Shown here: piece after piece, positions 36,290 to 47,683 of the stretch
Layout: each line of letters begins with the position of its first letter
Numbering within the stretch: position 1 is the first letter of the stretch
From: Nageia nagi
Lineage: Eukaryota; Pinophyta
Direction: 5' to 3'
Length of the DNA: 64,000 nt
Assembly: GCA_050084985.1 (NCBI GenBank)
Contig: JBITNC010000001.1
Location: 126,294,001 to 126,358,000 of the forward strand
The notes under the pieces: model-generated
What the model was told of the DNA's origin: nothing
What the model saw: the letters and a program-made list of their open reading frames with translations, nothing else
Database searches by the model: none
Position numbers and translations under genes: made by a program

Positions 36290-36765
36290 AGAAAGGTGAA
36301 ATAGTTGGGACTCCTATTTTACTTCAGCCCTTACCTATCTCAAGCTGCACTTGAAATGATATATCAATGGACTTCATTGAAGGTCTCTAGAATTATTAAG
36401 GTAAATCTTTTATTCTAGTGGTAGTTGATCAATTATTGAAGTATACTTGTTTTTTTCTTTAGTACATCCATTTAAAGATGTCAATGTGGTCCATCTTTTT
36501 ATTGATAATATTTTCAAGGTTCATGGTATGCTCTCTACAATAGTTAGTGATCAATATACTACATTCACTAGCAAATTCTAGAAAAAATTCAAGCTACAAG
36601 GAACTCAACTCAAAATGAGTTCATCCTATCACCCCTACACTAATGGATAGTCCAAAATTATTAACAAATGCTTGAAAACCTATTTGCATTATTTTGTATC
36701 ATCCCAATCATTTCATTGGATAAAATAGCTCCCTTTAGAAGAATGGTGGTGTAACACTTCATACC
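36290..36765 (+). pseudogene. pol: Gypsy-H integrase core, left half of a split host element
   Basis: A frame from about 36,296 reads IVGTPILLQPLPIS, ISMDFIEGL, ILVVVDQLLKY, HGMLSTIVSD-like sequence, TTFTSKF, a FKLQGTQLK-type block, SSYHPYTNGQSKIIN and finally LEEWWCNTSY. This is the Ty3/gypsy integrase catalytic core. Two Asp positions (MDF, VSD) are visible, while the catalytic Glu is Lys in GQSKIIN. It stops abruptly at 36,765 and its next residues are found at 54,107. RT, RNase H and the zinc-binding N-terminus are missing upstream of 36,290. Confidence 0.85.
36761..36765. other. Target-site duplication ATACC, left copy
   Basis: ATACC precedes TGATGTGAATT. The identical 5-mer at 54,107-54,111 follows the right end of the insertion. 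Removing one copy and the insertion restores the integrase reading frame. Confidence 0.85.
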
Positions 36766-37180
36766 TGATGTGAATTTAGCTATAGGAGACCATTAAAATG
36801 GGCTCCAATAACATAAATGTATTAACACAGAAGAAAATTTGTAAACAATCCTCTTCTCATTCTTAAATTCATAATACCTTTTTCAGGTCTATTACAATAG
36901 CTAATATAAAAAGGAGACTCTCCCTCAAAAATAGTAAATAGTCTAAAAACTAGGACATTAGTAAAAATAGAAACTTTTTAAAGATAGAAAGATAGAAAGT
37001 TTCTAAAAATAGAAAGTTCTTTTGATTACAACCAAGCTTGAAATACAAGCCCAATCAACATAGACTAAGCCATTTCCCAATTTATATTTCTAAACAAATT
37101 CTACAACAAAAGATATTAAAGTCTACTTATTGGAAAATCCTAAAAAATAACACCAAAAGCTAATTTTGAGGCATTGAATT
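36766..37180 (-). repeat. Array LTR, unit 1 (5'-truncated, ~0.42 kb)
   Basis: The plus strand reads TGATGTGAATTTAG ... GATGGATTTAGG. Within it are the conserved blocks GGAGACTCTCCCTCAAAAAT and the AGATAGAAAG/TTTCTAAAAATAG short repeats. Equivalent LTR bodies follow each unit start listed for the array. The outer edge at 36,766 is the real LTR 3' terminus next to the target-site duplication. Confidence 0.75.
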
Positions 37181-37189
37181 ATGGATTTA

Positions 37190-37899
37190 GGCCACTCACA
37201 TACCTTGTAGCTCTCTGTTCATCCATCTCATTATGCTCCACTTGAATGGATAATTTGTAGAACTCATTAGTGTAATCTTCAACACTCTATTCTCTATATC
37301 AAAGATTATGGAATCTACAAAATAAGGTTTAGGAATAATCTATAGGAATAAATTTCTCTTATAACTTCTTCTTCATCTTGGCCCAAGCCTTGATCTTCTC
37401 TTTTCCCTTTCTCTAATGTGAAGCCTATAGATGATCACACCAAATCAATGCATGCCCCTTTAACTTCATGCATGAAAGTTTCACCTTCTTATCAGTAGCT
37501 ATAGCACCCCATTCAAAGTATTTCTCCATGCTATTTACCCAATCGATGAACTCCTCTGGTTTCAACCCACTACCATACTCAAAAACCTCAATCTTAATCC
37601 CATCTTGGTTTCCTCTTATCCTTTCCAAAGCTTAGATTAGCCTATTCTCAAAGTATTGTCACAATTATTCTTCATGTAAGGGTTCTCCCTTCACCTCAAC
37701 ATCAGGTACATATTACTCAAACATGTTCTCACTGTTAGATCCAATATTTGAGTTGGCATGGGGTCTTCTCTCCCCCATATGATTAATTACACCAATTAAC
37801 TGTGCTATTTCTACATGGATATTTTTTGTCTACCTATTCATGTGGGCTTAGGCACCTGCTACACCCCTACCTACACCCCTATCTTATCTTCTAGGTGGT
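37190..37899 (-). pseudogene. gag: Array gag, unit 1, first copy
   Basis: The minus-strand gag N-terminus, then a 67-codon ORF (37,425-37,628) with FEYGSGLKPEEFIDWVNSM, KYFEWG, DKKVKLSCMKLKGHALIW. This is the standard gypsy gag block ending in H.L.WWD, here WCDHL. It has no LTR of its own on the N-terminal side: at 37,899 it joins directly to the C-terminal part of the next gag. An LTR and PBS were therefore deleted, which explains the 1.83-kb spacing of this unit. Confidence 0.75.
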
Positions 37900-37902
37900 A
37901 GC

Positions 37903-38551
37903 TCTCTTCTCAATCATCTAATTATGCTCCACCCTAATGGATAATTTGAAGAACTCATTAGTGTAATCTTCAACACTATGTTCTCTCTATCGAGTATTAT
38001 GGAATCTATGAAATAAGGTTTGGGAATAATCTATAGGAATAAATTTCTCTTGTGACTTCTTCTTCATCTTGGCCTAATCCTTGATCTTCTCTTTTCCCTT
38101 TCTCTATCGTGAAGGCTATACATGATCCCACCAAATCAATGCATGCCCCTTTAACTTCATCCATGCAAGCTTCACCTTCTTATCCTTAGCTAGATTACCC
38201 CAATAAAAGTATTTTTCCATGCTATTTACTTAGAAGACTTGATCTTGATCCCATCTTGATTTTCTCTTATCCCTTCCATTACTTGGATTAGCCTATTATC
38301 AAAGTGTTGTCCCACTTATTCTTGATGTAAGGGTTCTCCCTCAACCTCAACATTAGGTGTATCTTCCCCAAACATGCTCTCACTATCAGATCTAGGTTTT
38401 GAGTAGGCATGGCTCTCCTTTCCCCTATATGGTTAATTACACTAGTAAACTATGCTATTTCTACATGCATATTCTCTATCTACCTATTCATGTGGGCATC
38501 GGAACTCGCTACACCCCTACCTACACCCCTATCTTGTCTTTTAGGTGGCAT
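37903..38551 (-). pseudogene. gag: Array gag, unit 1, second copy
   Basis: It starts at a minus ATG at 38,551 (MPPK-type start). About 50 bases are deleted near 38,230 where the IDWVN block should be, and frameshifts follow. Preceding it on the minus strand is the PBS-like TTTGGTATTAGAGAGGG at about 38,577-38,593. Confidence 0.65.
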
Positions 38552-39011
38552 CTTCTCTCCACTAGTGAGATCACACCCTCTCTAATACCAAATGATGTGA
38601 ATTTATTTGCAAGTGACCAAAAAAATGGACTCCAATAATATACATATATTAATAGGGAAGAAAATCTATAAATAATTCTCTTCTCATTCTTGAATTTACA
38701 ATACCTTTTTTAGGTATATTACAATAGCTAATATAGAAAGAAGGAGACTCTCCCTCAAAAATAATGAATAGTCTAAAAACCAAGACATTAGTAAAAATAG
38801 AAACTTTCTAAAGATAGGAAGTTTCTAAAAATAAAAAGTTACTCAAATTACAACCACACATGGCATACAAGCCCAGTCAACATAGACTAAACTATTTCCC
38901 AATTTATTCTACTAAATAAATCATACAACAAAAGATATTAAAGCCTACTTATTGGAAAATTCTCAAAACTAACACTAAAAGCTAATTTTGAGGCACTAAA
39001 TGATGGATTTA

Positions 39012-39720
39012 GGCCATTCATGTACCTTGCAGTTCTTTGCTCACCCACCTCATTATGCTCCATTTGAATGGATAATTTGTAGAACTCACTAGTGTAATCT
39101 TCAACACTTTGTTCTCTCTATTAAAGATTCTAGACTCAAGAAAATAAGGTTTGGGAATAATTTACAAGAATATATTTCTCTTGTAACTTCTTCTTCATCT
39201 TGGCCCAAGCCCTAATCTTCTCTTTTCCCTTTCTTTTTCATGAAGCCTATAGATTATCCCACCAAATCAATGCATGCCCCTTTAACTTTATGCATGCAAG
39301 CTTCATCTTCTTATCCTTAGCTAGATTACCCCATTCAAAGTATTTCTTCATGCTATTTACCCAATCGATCAACTCCTCTGGTTTCAACTTACTAAAATAC
39401 TCAAAAAGTTTGATCTTGATCCCATCTCTTTTTCCTCTTATCCCTTCTAAGGATTTGATTAGCCTATTCTCAAAGTGTTGTCCCCATTCTTCCTGATGTA
39501 GGTTCTCCCTCCACCTCAACATCAAGTACATCTTCCCATACATGGTCTCATTATTATATCTAGAATTTAGAGGGCTACAAGGTCTCCTCTTCCCCATATG
39601 ATTATTTGCACTAGTTAACTATGCTATTTGTGCACGTAGATCCTCTATCTACCTATTCATTTGGGCATAGGAACCTGCTACACCCTTGCCTACACCCATA
39701 GCTTATCTTATAGGTGGCAT
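39012..39720 (-). pseudogene. gag: Array gag, unit 2, longest open copy
   Basis: It contains the longest uninterrupted gag frame of the array (39,247-39,597, 116 codons): HFENRLIKSLEGIRG, LKPEELIDWVNSM, KYFEWGNL, DKKMKLACIKLKGHALIWWD. The C-terminal part (KAWAKMKKK, NEFYKL, HNEM) is readable to about 39,030 with breaks. There is no zinc knuckle. The plus ORF at 39,200-39,496 is its shadow. Confidence 0.75.
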
Positions 39721-40190
39721 CTTCTCTCCACTAATGATATCACACCTAGTTTGATAGTAGATGATGTGAATTTAGTTCTAAAAGATAATCAAAATGGGAT
39801 CCAATAACATAAATGTATTAACATAAAAGAAAATCTGTAAACAATCCTCTTCTCATTCCTAAATTCACAATACCTTTTTTAGGTATATTACAATAGCTAA
39901 TATAGAAAGAAGGAGACTCTCCCTCAAAAATAATGACCAGTATAAAAACCAAGACATTAGTAAAAATAGAAACTTTTAAAGGATAGAAAGATAGAAAGTT
40001 TCTAAAAATAGAAAGTTCCTCATATTACAATAGAACTTGGTGTACAAGCCTAGTCAACATAGACTAAGCCATTTTCCAATTTATTCTCCTAAAAAAATTC
40101 TACAACAAAAGATATTAAAGTGTACTTATTAATTTTTTTTTTAAAATTGACACTAAAAGCTAATTTTGTGGGATTAATGATGGATTTAGG

Positions 40191-40896
40191 TCATTCACAT
40201 AACTTGTAGCTCTATGCTCATCTATCTGATTATGCTCTACCCAAATGGATAATTTGTAGATCTCATTAGTGTAATCTACAACACTCTATTCCCTTTGTAA
40301 AAGATTCTAGAATCTATGAAATAAGGTTTGGAAATAATATACAAGAATAAATTTCTCTTGTAACTTCTTATTCATCTTGGCCTAAGCCTTGATCTTCTCT
40401 ATTCCTTTTCTCTATTGTGAAACCTATAGATGATCCCAACAATCAAGGCATATCCCTTTAACTTCATGCATACAAACTTCACATTCTTATTCTCATCTAG
40501 ATTACACCATTCAAAGCATTTCTCCATGTTATTTACCTAATTGATCAACTACTTTGGTTTTAGCCCATAAGCATACTCAAAAACCTCAATATTGATCCCA
40601 TATTGGTTTCCTATTATCCCTTTCAAGGCTTGGATTAGCCTATTCTTCAAGTGTTGTCCCACTTCTTCCTGATGTAGGTCCTCCCTCCACCTCAACATCA
40701 GGTACATCTTCCCCAAACATGCTCTCACTATAGATCTAGTATTTTAGTGAGCATAAGGTCTCATCACCCCCATATTGTTAATTGCACTAGTTAACTATGC
40801 TATTTCTACATGGAGATCCTTTATCTACCTATTCATGTTGGCATAGGCACCTGCTACACCCCTACCTACACCCCTAGCTTATATTCTATGGGGCAT
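40191..40896 (-). pseudogene. gag: Array gag, unit 3
   Basis: The start ATG at 40,896 and the gag order are recognisable, but no frame longer than 60 codons survives. Substitutions and one-base indels hit the IDWVN and WWD blocks. Confidence 0.65.
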
Positions 40897-41365
40897 CTTC
40901 TCTCCACTAATGAGATCACACCTACTTTGATACCAAATGATGTGAATTTAGTTGCAAGAGACCAACAAAATGGGCTCCAATAACATAAATGTAAAAATAA
41001 AAATGAAAATCTATAAACAATCCTCTTCTCATTCCTAAATTAAAAATACCTTTTTTAGGTATATTACAATAGCTAATATAGAAAGAAAGAGACTCTCCCT
41101 CAAAAATAATGACTAGTATAAAAACCAAGACATTAGTAAAAATAGAAACTTTCAAAGGATAGAAAAATAGAAAGTTTCTAAAAATAGAAAGTTCCTCAAA
41201 TTACAATAGAACTTGGTGTACAAGCCCAGTCAACATAGACTAAGCTATTTCCCAATTTATTCTCCTAAACAAATTCTATAATAAAAGATATTAAAGTGTA
41301 CTTATTAGAAAATCCTTAAAAATAACATTAAAAGCTAATTTTGAGGCATTAAATGATGGATTTAG

Positions 41366-42075
41366 TCCATTCACATACCTTGCAACTCTTTACTCATCCA
41401 TCTCATTATACTCCACCTGAATGGATAATTTGTAGAACTCATTAGTGTAATCTTCAACACTTTGTTCTCTCTATCAAAGATTCTAGAATCTAAAAAATAA
41501 GGTCTAGGAATAATCTATAGGAATAAATTTCTCTTGTAACTTCTACTTCATCTTGGCCTAAGCCTTGATCTTCTCTTTTCCCTTTGTTTGTTATGAAGCG
41601 TATAGATGATCCCACCAAATCAATCCATGCCCTTTTGACTTCATGTATGCAAGATTCACCTTCTTATCCTCAGCTAGATTACCCCATTCAAAGTATTTCT
41701 CCATGCTATTTACCCAATCAATCAACTCCTCTAGTTTCAACCCACCAAAATACTCAAAAACCTTGATCTTATTTCCATCTTGCTTTGATCTTATCCCTTC
41801 CAATACTTGGATTAGCCTATTCTTGAAGTGTTGTCAAACTTCTTCCTAATATAAGGGTTCTCCCTCAACCTCAACATTAGGTACATCTTCCCCAAACACA
41901 CTCTCACTATTAGATTGAGGATTTGAGTGGGCATAGGGTCTCTTATCCCCTATACAATTAATTGCACTAGTTAACTATGCTATTTTTGCATGTAGATCCT
42001 CTATCTACCTATTCATGTGGAAAAGGCACCTGCCAAACACCTACCTACACCCCCAGCTTGTCTTCTAGGTTGCAT
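41366..42075 (-). pseudogene. gag: Array gag, unit 4
   Basis: An ORF of 70 codons (41,591-41,803) keeps EGIRSKQDG, FEYFGGLKLEELIDWVNSM, KYFEWGNL and GHGLIWWDHL. The PBS on its N-terminal side reads TAGTATCAGAGTGG on the minus strand (about 42,101-42,114). Plus ORFs at 41,584, 41,643 and 41,977 are shadows. Confidence 0.75.
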
Positions 42076-42542
42076 CTTCTCTCCATTATCGAGATCACAC
42101 CCACTCTGATACTAGATGATGTTAATTCAGCTATAAGAGAACAACAAAATGGGCTTGAATAACATAAATATATTAACATAAAAGAAAATTTGTAAACAAT
42201 CCTCTTCTCATTCTCGAATTCATAATACCATTTTTAGGTCTATTATAATAGTGAATATAGAAAGAAGGAGACTCTCCCTAAAAAATAATGAATAGTCTAA
42301 AAACCAAAATATTAGTAAAAATAGAAACTTTTTGAAGATAGAAAGGTTTAAAGTTTCTAAAAATAGAAAGTTCCTCAGATTACAACCAAACTTGGCATAC
42401 AAGCCCAGTCAACATAGACTAAGCCATTTCCTAATTTATTCTCCTAAACAAATTCTACAATAAAAGATATTAAAGTCTACTTATTGAAAAATCCTCAAAA
42501 CTAAAACTAAAAGCTAATTTTTATGCACTAAATGATGGATTT

Positions 42543-43238
42543 AGGCCACTCACATACCCTGCAACTCTGTGCTCATCCATCTCATTATGCTCCAATCAAA
42601 TGGATAATTTGTAGAACTCATTAGTGTAATCCTCAACACTCTCTTCTCTTTGTCAAAGATTATGGAATTTATAAAATAAGGTCTAGGAAAAATCTACAAG
42701 ATTAAATTTCTCTTGTAACTTTTTCTTCATCTTGGCCCAAGCCCTAATCTTCACTTTTCCCTTTCTCTATCTTGAAGCTTGTAGATGATCCCACCAAATA
42801 AATGCATTCCCTTTTAACCTCTAGCATGTAAGCTTCACCTTCTTATCCTTATGTAAATTACCCCATTCAAAGTATTTCTCCATGCTATTTACCCAATTGA
42901 TCAACTCCTCTAGTTTCATCCCACCAACATACTCATAAACCTTGATCTTGATCCCATCTTGATTTCCTCTTATCCCTTATAAGGCTTGGATTATCCTATT
43001 CTCAAAGTGTTGTCCCACTTCTTCTTGATATAGGTTCTCCCTTCACCTTAACATTAGGTACATCTTCCCCAGACATGCTTTCACTGTAAATCTAGGATTT
43101 GAGTGGGCATGGGGTCTCCTCTACCCCATATGGTTAATCATACTAGTTAACTATGCTATTTCTACATGTAGATCCTCTATCTACCTATTCATGTGCCTAA
43201 GCACCTACCACACCCCCAACTTGTCTTCTAGGTTGCAT
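42543..43238 (-). pseudogene. gag: Array gag, unit 5
   Basis: The gag order is clear by comparison with the neighbouring units, but frameshifts break it everywhere. A short in-unit loss (about 15-20 bases) removes part of the N-terminal region near 43,195. No long ORF remains. Confidence 0.65.
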
Positions 43239-43699
43239 CTTCTCTCCACTAGTGAGATCACACTTGTTCCTATACTAGATGATGTGAATTTAGTTGCAAG
43301 AGACCAATAAAATGGGCTCTAATAACATAAATGTATTAACATAGAAGAAAATCTGTAAATAATCCTCTTCTCATTTCTGAATTCATAATACCTTTTTTAG
43401 GTCTATTATAAAAGCTAATATAGAAATAATGAGACTCTCCCTCAAAAATAATGAATAGTCTAAAAACTAGGAAATTAGTAAAAATAGAAATTGTCTAAGG
43501 ATAGAAAGTTTCTAAAAATTGAAAGTTCCTTAGATTACAACCAAACTTGGCATACATGCCCGATCAACATAGAATAAGCTATTTCCCAATTTATTCTCCT
43601 AAAAAAATTCTACAATAAAAGTTATTAAAGTCTACTTATTGGAAAATCCTCAAAACTAAAACTAAAAGCTAATTTTGAGGTACTAAATGATGGATTTAG

Positions 43700-44405
43700 G
43701 CCATTCACATACCTTGCAGCTCTCTACTAATCCATCTCATTATCCTCCACCTAAATGGATAATTTGTAGAAATTGTTAGTGTAATCTTCAACACTTTGTT
43801 CTTTTCTTTAAGATTATAGAATCTATGAAATAAGGTTTGGGAATAATATAGAGGAATAAATTTCTCTTATAACTTCTTCATCTTAGCCCAAGCCTTGATC
43901 TTCTCTTTTTCATTTCTTTATTGTGAAGCTTGTAGATGATCCCATAAATCAATGAATACCCCTTTAACTTCATGCATGCAAGCTTCACCTTCTTATCCTC
44001 AACTAGATTACCCCATTCAAAGTATATCTCCATGTTATTTACCCAATCAATAAACTCCTTTGGTTTCAACCCACCAGCATACTCAAAAACCTCGATCTTG
44101 ATCCCATTTCAATTTTCTCTTATCCCTTCCAAGGCTTGGATTAGCCTATTCTCGAAGTGTTGTCCCACATCTTCCTCATGTAAGGGTTCTCCCTTCACCT
44201 CAACATTAGGTACATCTTCCCTAGACATGCTATCACTATTAGATTAAGGATTCAAGTAGGCAAAAGGTATCCTCTCCCCCATATGAGTAATTACACTAGT
44301 TAACTATGCTATTTCTACATGCAGATCCTCTATCTGGCTATTCATGTGGGCATAGGCACCTGCTACACCCTTGTCTACACTTCCAACCTATCTTCTAGGT
44401 GGCAT
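43700..44405 (-). pseudogene. gag: Array gag, unit 6
   Basis: An ORF at 43,878-44,069 keeps KPKEFIDWVNNM, YFEWGNL and KKVKLACMKLKGY. One base is lost in the WWD region, so it reads LIYGIIYK. The same lesion is seen in unit 8 (46,214-46,447), which argues that units 6 and 8 share a more recent common ancestor. Confidence 0.7.
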
Positions 44406-44871
44406 CTTCTCTCTACTAGTGATATCAAACCAACTCTAATATCAGATGATGTGAATCAGCTGCAACAAACCAACATAATTTACTCTAATAACATAAATGT
44501 ATTAACATAGAAGAAAATTTGTAAACAATCCTCTTCTCATTCCTAAATTCACAATACATTTTTCAATTCTATTAGAATAGCTAATATTGAAAAAAGGAGA
44601 CTCTCCCTCAAAAATAACGAATAGTCTAAAAACTAGGACATTACTAAAAATAGAAACCTTCTAAAGATATAAAGATAGAAAGTTTTTAAAAATAGGAAGT
44701 TCTTGGATTACAACCAAACTTGGCATACATGCCTAGTCAACATAGTCTAAGATGCTTCCTAATTTATTTTCCTAAACAAATTCTACAACAAAAGCTATTA
44801 AAGTCTACTTATTGGAAAATCCTTAAAATTGACACTAAAAGTTAATTTCAAGGCACTAAATGATGGATTTA

Positions 44872-45565
44872 GGCCATTCACATACCTTCCAGCTCTCTTT
44901 ATGCTCCACCCAAATGGATAATTTGTAGAACTCATTAGTGTAATCTTCAACATTACTCTCTTTATCAAATATTTTGGAATCTATAAAATAAGGTCTAGGA
45001 ATAATCTTTAGGAATAAATTTCTCTTGTAACTTCTTCTTCATCTTGACCTAAGCCTTGATCTTCTCTTTTCCCTTTCTCTATCATGAAGCCTATAGATGA
45101 TCACACCAAATCAATGCATGCCACCATAACTTCATGCATGCAAGTTTCAAATTCTTATCCTCAACTATATTACCCCATTTAAAGTATTTATCCATGCTAT
45201 TTACCCAATTGATCAACTCCTCTGTTTCAACCCGCCAGCATACTCATAAACCTTGATCTTGATCCATTTTGATTTGCTCTTATCCCTTCCAAGGCTTGGA
45301 TTATCCTATTCTCAAAGTGTTGTCCCACTTCTTCCTCATGCAAGGGTTCTCCCTTCACCTGAACATCAGGTACATCTTCCCCAAACATGCTCTTATTATT
45401 AGATCTAGGATTCAATCATGCATGGGGTCTCCTCTCCCCCATACGGTTAATTGCACTAGTTAACTATGCTATTTTTGTATGCAAAACCTCTATCTGCCTA
45501 TTCATGTGGGCATAGGAATCTACTACACCCCTACCTACATGCACATCTTATCCTCTAGGTGGCAT
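44872..45565 (-). pseudogene. gag: Array gag, unit 7
   Basis: An ORF at 45,227-45,415 keeps the N-terminal part, NPRSNNKSMFGEDVPDV and HFENRIIQALEGIRANQ. Downstream, a base is lost in the GGLKPEE region. The plus ORF at 45,269 is a shadow. Confidence 0.7.
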
Positions 45566-46035
45566 CTTCTCTCCACTAGCGAGATGATGCCTGCTTTAAT
45601 ACCAAATAGTGTGAATTTAGTTGTAAGAGACCAACAAAATGGGATCTAATAACATAAATGTATTAACATAAAATAATATCTATAAATAATCCTCTTCTCA
45701 TTCTCAAATTCATAATACCTTTCTTAGGTCTACTATAATAGTTAATATAGAAAGAAGGAGACTCTCCCTCATAAATAATGAATAGTCTAAAAATCAAGAC
45801 ATTACTAAAAATAGAAACTTTCTAAAGATAGAAAGATATAAAGTTTCTAAAAGTAGAAAGTTACTTAGATTACAACCAAACTTGGTGTACAAGCCCAATC
45901 AACATAGACTAAGCTATTTCCCAATTTATTCTCCTAAACAAATTCTACAACAAAAGATATTAAAGTCTAATTATTAGAAAATCATCAAAATTAACATTAA
46001 AATCTAATTTTGAGGCACTAAATGATGGATTTAGG

Positions 46036-46439
46036 CAATTCACATACCTTGTAGCTTTTTGCTCATCCATCTCATTATGCTCCACCCAAATGGATAATTT
46101 GTAGAACTATTAAGTGTAATCTTCAACACTCTGTTCTCTCTATCAAAGAGTTTGGAATCTATGAAATAAGGTCTAGGATAAATCTATAGAAATAAATTTC
46201 TTTTATAACTTCTTCATCTTGGCCCAAGCCTTGATCTTCTCTTTTTCATTTCTTTATCATGAAGCTTGTAGATGATCCCATAAATCAATGCATACCCCTT
46301 TAACTTCATGCATACAAGCTTCACCTTCTTATCCTTAGCTAGATTACCCCATTCAAAGTATTTCTCCATGTTATTTACCCAATCAATAAACTCCTTTGGT
46401 TTCAACCCACCAACATGCTCAAAAACCTTGATCTTGATC
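46036..46439 (-). pseudogene. gag: Array gag, unit 8, C-terminal half, split by gypsy-B
   Basis: KIKVFEHVGGLKPKEFIDWVN, shown by its blocks FEHVGGLKP and KEFIDWVNNM, and KYFEWGNL lie at 46,214-46,447. The frame then runs into the gypsy-B LTR. The N-terminal half lies beyond the insertion at 53,360-53,666. It carries the same LIYGIIYK lesion as unit 6. Confidence 0.75.
46435..46439. other. Target-site duplication TGATC of gypsy-B, left copy
   Basis: TGATC precedes the LTR start, and the identical TGATC lies at 53,360-53,364. The uninterrupted sequence CTTGATCCCATTTCAATT exists in unit 6 at about 44,096, confirming the empty site. Confidence 0.95.
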
Positions 46440-47601
46440 TGATCCAAAATTTGGATCCCTTCAACATTTAGTAATCTCTATTTTAGTGTGTTATTTATGA
46501 TTTTCTTATCTTCAACTTTCTGATGCTTCTTTCAGATCAAGAATCTGAGTTCGTATGTGGAAGATATGGTATTAATTCTAGCTTGTGTATTTTTGAAAAA
46601 AAAAGGGATTAAAAATATATGGTGAGACCTGCCTACCACCATGGAGACCATGCAAGAAGAGAAGGCATGGAGCTACATGGAGGTTAGCATGGAGGTCAGC
46701 ATGGAGGTGATGAGGTAGGGAGTTTGACCATGGAGATCGCCCATATGTGATCACTTTTGACCATGCGACCACCAACCCATCCACCTATGCACAAGCTACC
46801 AATTGAGACTGCCATGTGACTTACCAACCCAGCCATGACCTGCCCATGCAAGCTACCAACCAGACCATATCTGACCACCGTCTGACCACCTACATGTACC
46901 ATCTGACCGTTTGATCGCTTGATCGCCTACCATGTGTCACCACCATAGTGCACCCACCTATTTTTAAGTTTTTTTAATGTATTTTAGCATTTTTCAAAGG
47001 TTTTTGGTGATTTTTGATTCACCTAAGGTCCTATTATTGGGCTGAGTTAATCTTGTAAGCCTAAAACAATCTAGAGAGCATGTTATTTCACTTTTAGAGC
47101 TCATTTTTGGAAGATTTTTACAATCATTTGAGCCCAAATTTGATAGGAATATCAAGGAGGTTAATGGGTATCTGAAAATGGGTTTTTTTTCCAAATTTTC
47201 TAGTTGTAATACTCTCCAATTTTAGCCCCTAAAATTGTATAAAAAGGGAGCAAATTGGATAGGAAAAAAAGAGGATTTCAGGAAGGTTGTTCTCAGTTCT
47301 TGTTGTGATTTTCAAAGCTGTGAGTGTGTTGTGAATGTGAGAGGAGGTTTTGAAGGACCAAGGAGGCCTTGTAAAGTGATTCCACCCATTGATAGTAGAG
47401 AGGCTTTGAGCTGGATGTAGCCCACACTGGGTGAACCAGGATAAAATTTTGCTTATCTCTTCTATGGTGAATGCTTTTCTCTTCTCTATGTTTACAATTT
47501 ATTTCCTGATTTTCCTTTACAAGCACTTAATTATTTTAAGTGTGAATTGATCCTAAGTAAAGGTTAAATTGAATTTTTTTTACCTTATAGTTTATGAATC
47601 A
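46440..47601 (+). repeat. 5' LTR of gypsy-B (1,162 bp)
   Basis: It begins TGATCCAAAATTTGGATCC and ends ...TATGAATCA. The 3' copy ends TTTGGATCA, so the ancestral termini are a 9-bp inverted repeat TGATCCAAA/TTTGGATCA. A TATA-like TGTATAAAAAGGG lies at about 47,236 and may be the promoter. The downstream plus ORF at 47,235 and the minus ORFs at 46,578-47,526 lie within the LTR and show no domains. Confidence 0.95.
47236..47248 (+). promoter_or_regulatory. Possible TATA box in the gypsy-B 5' LTR
   Basis: TGTATAAAAAGGG is conserved in the 3' LTR at about 52,991-53,003 and is followed by a GC-richer transcribed-looking leader. Position and sequence suit an RNA polymerase II promoter. This is inference only. 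Confidence 0.5.
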
Positions 47602-47605
47602 AGTT

Positions 47606-47618
47606 TGGTATCTAAGCA
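47606..47618 (+). other. Primer-binding site of gypsy-B
   Basis: TGGTATCTAAGCA lies four bases after the LTR, close to the initiator-Met PBS TGGTATCAGAGCA with two differences. Confidence 0.75.
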
Positions 47619-47683
47619 GTTGAAATCATTGGGATAACCTATATTTTTGAGAATTATTGTTAGTGTTTGGAAAGTGTTCTTGC

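Noticed and set aside
39200-39496. 98-codon plus-strand ORF (and similar plus ORFs at 41,584, 41,643, 41,977, 43,972, 44,319, 45,269, 53,359)
   Set aside because: All lie antisense to the array gag copies and recur because the array repeats. The minus frames carry the gag motifs.
36766-46439. Interpretation of the 1.17-kb repeats as independent TRIM insertions
   Set aside because: No target-site duplications separate the units and all share one internal gag-LTR junction. Only the outer borders have a duplication.
46578-47526. Several ORFs inside the gypsy-B LTR, including Trp/His/Gly-rich minus frames
   Set aside because: They are duplicated at 52,328-52,950 only because the LTR is duplicated, and they show no domain.
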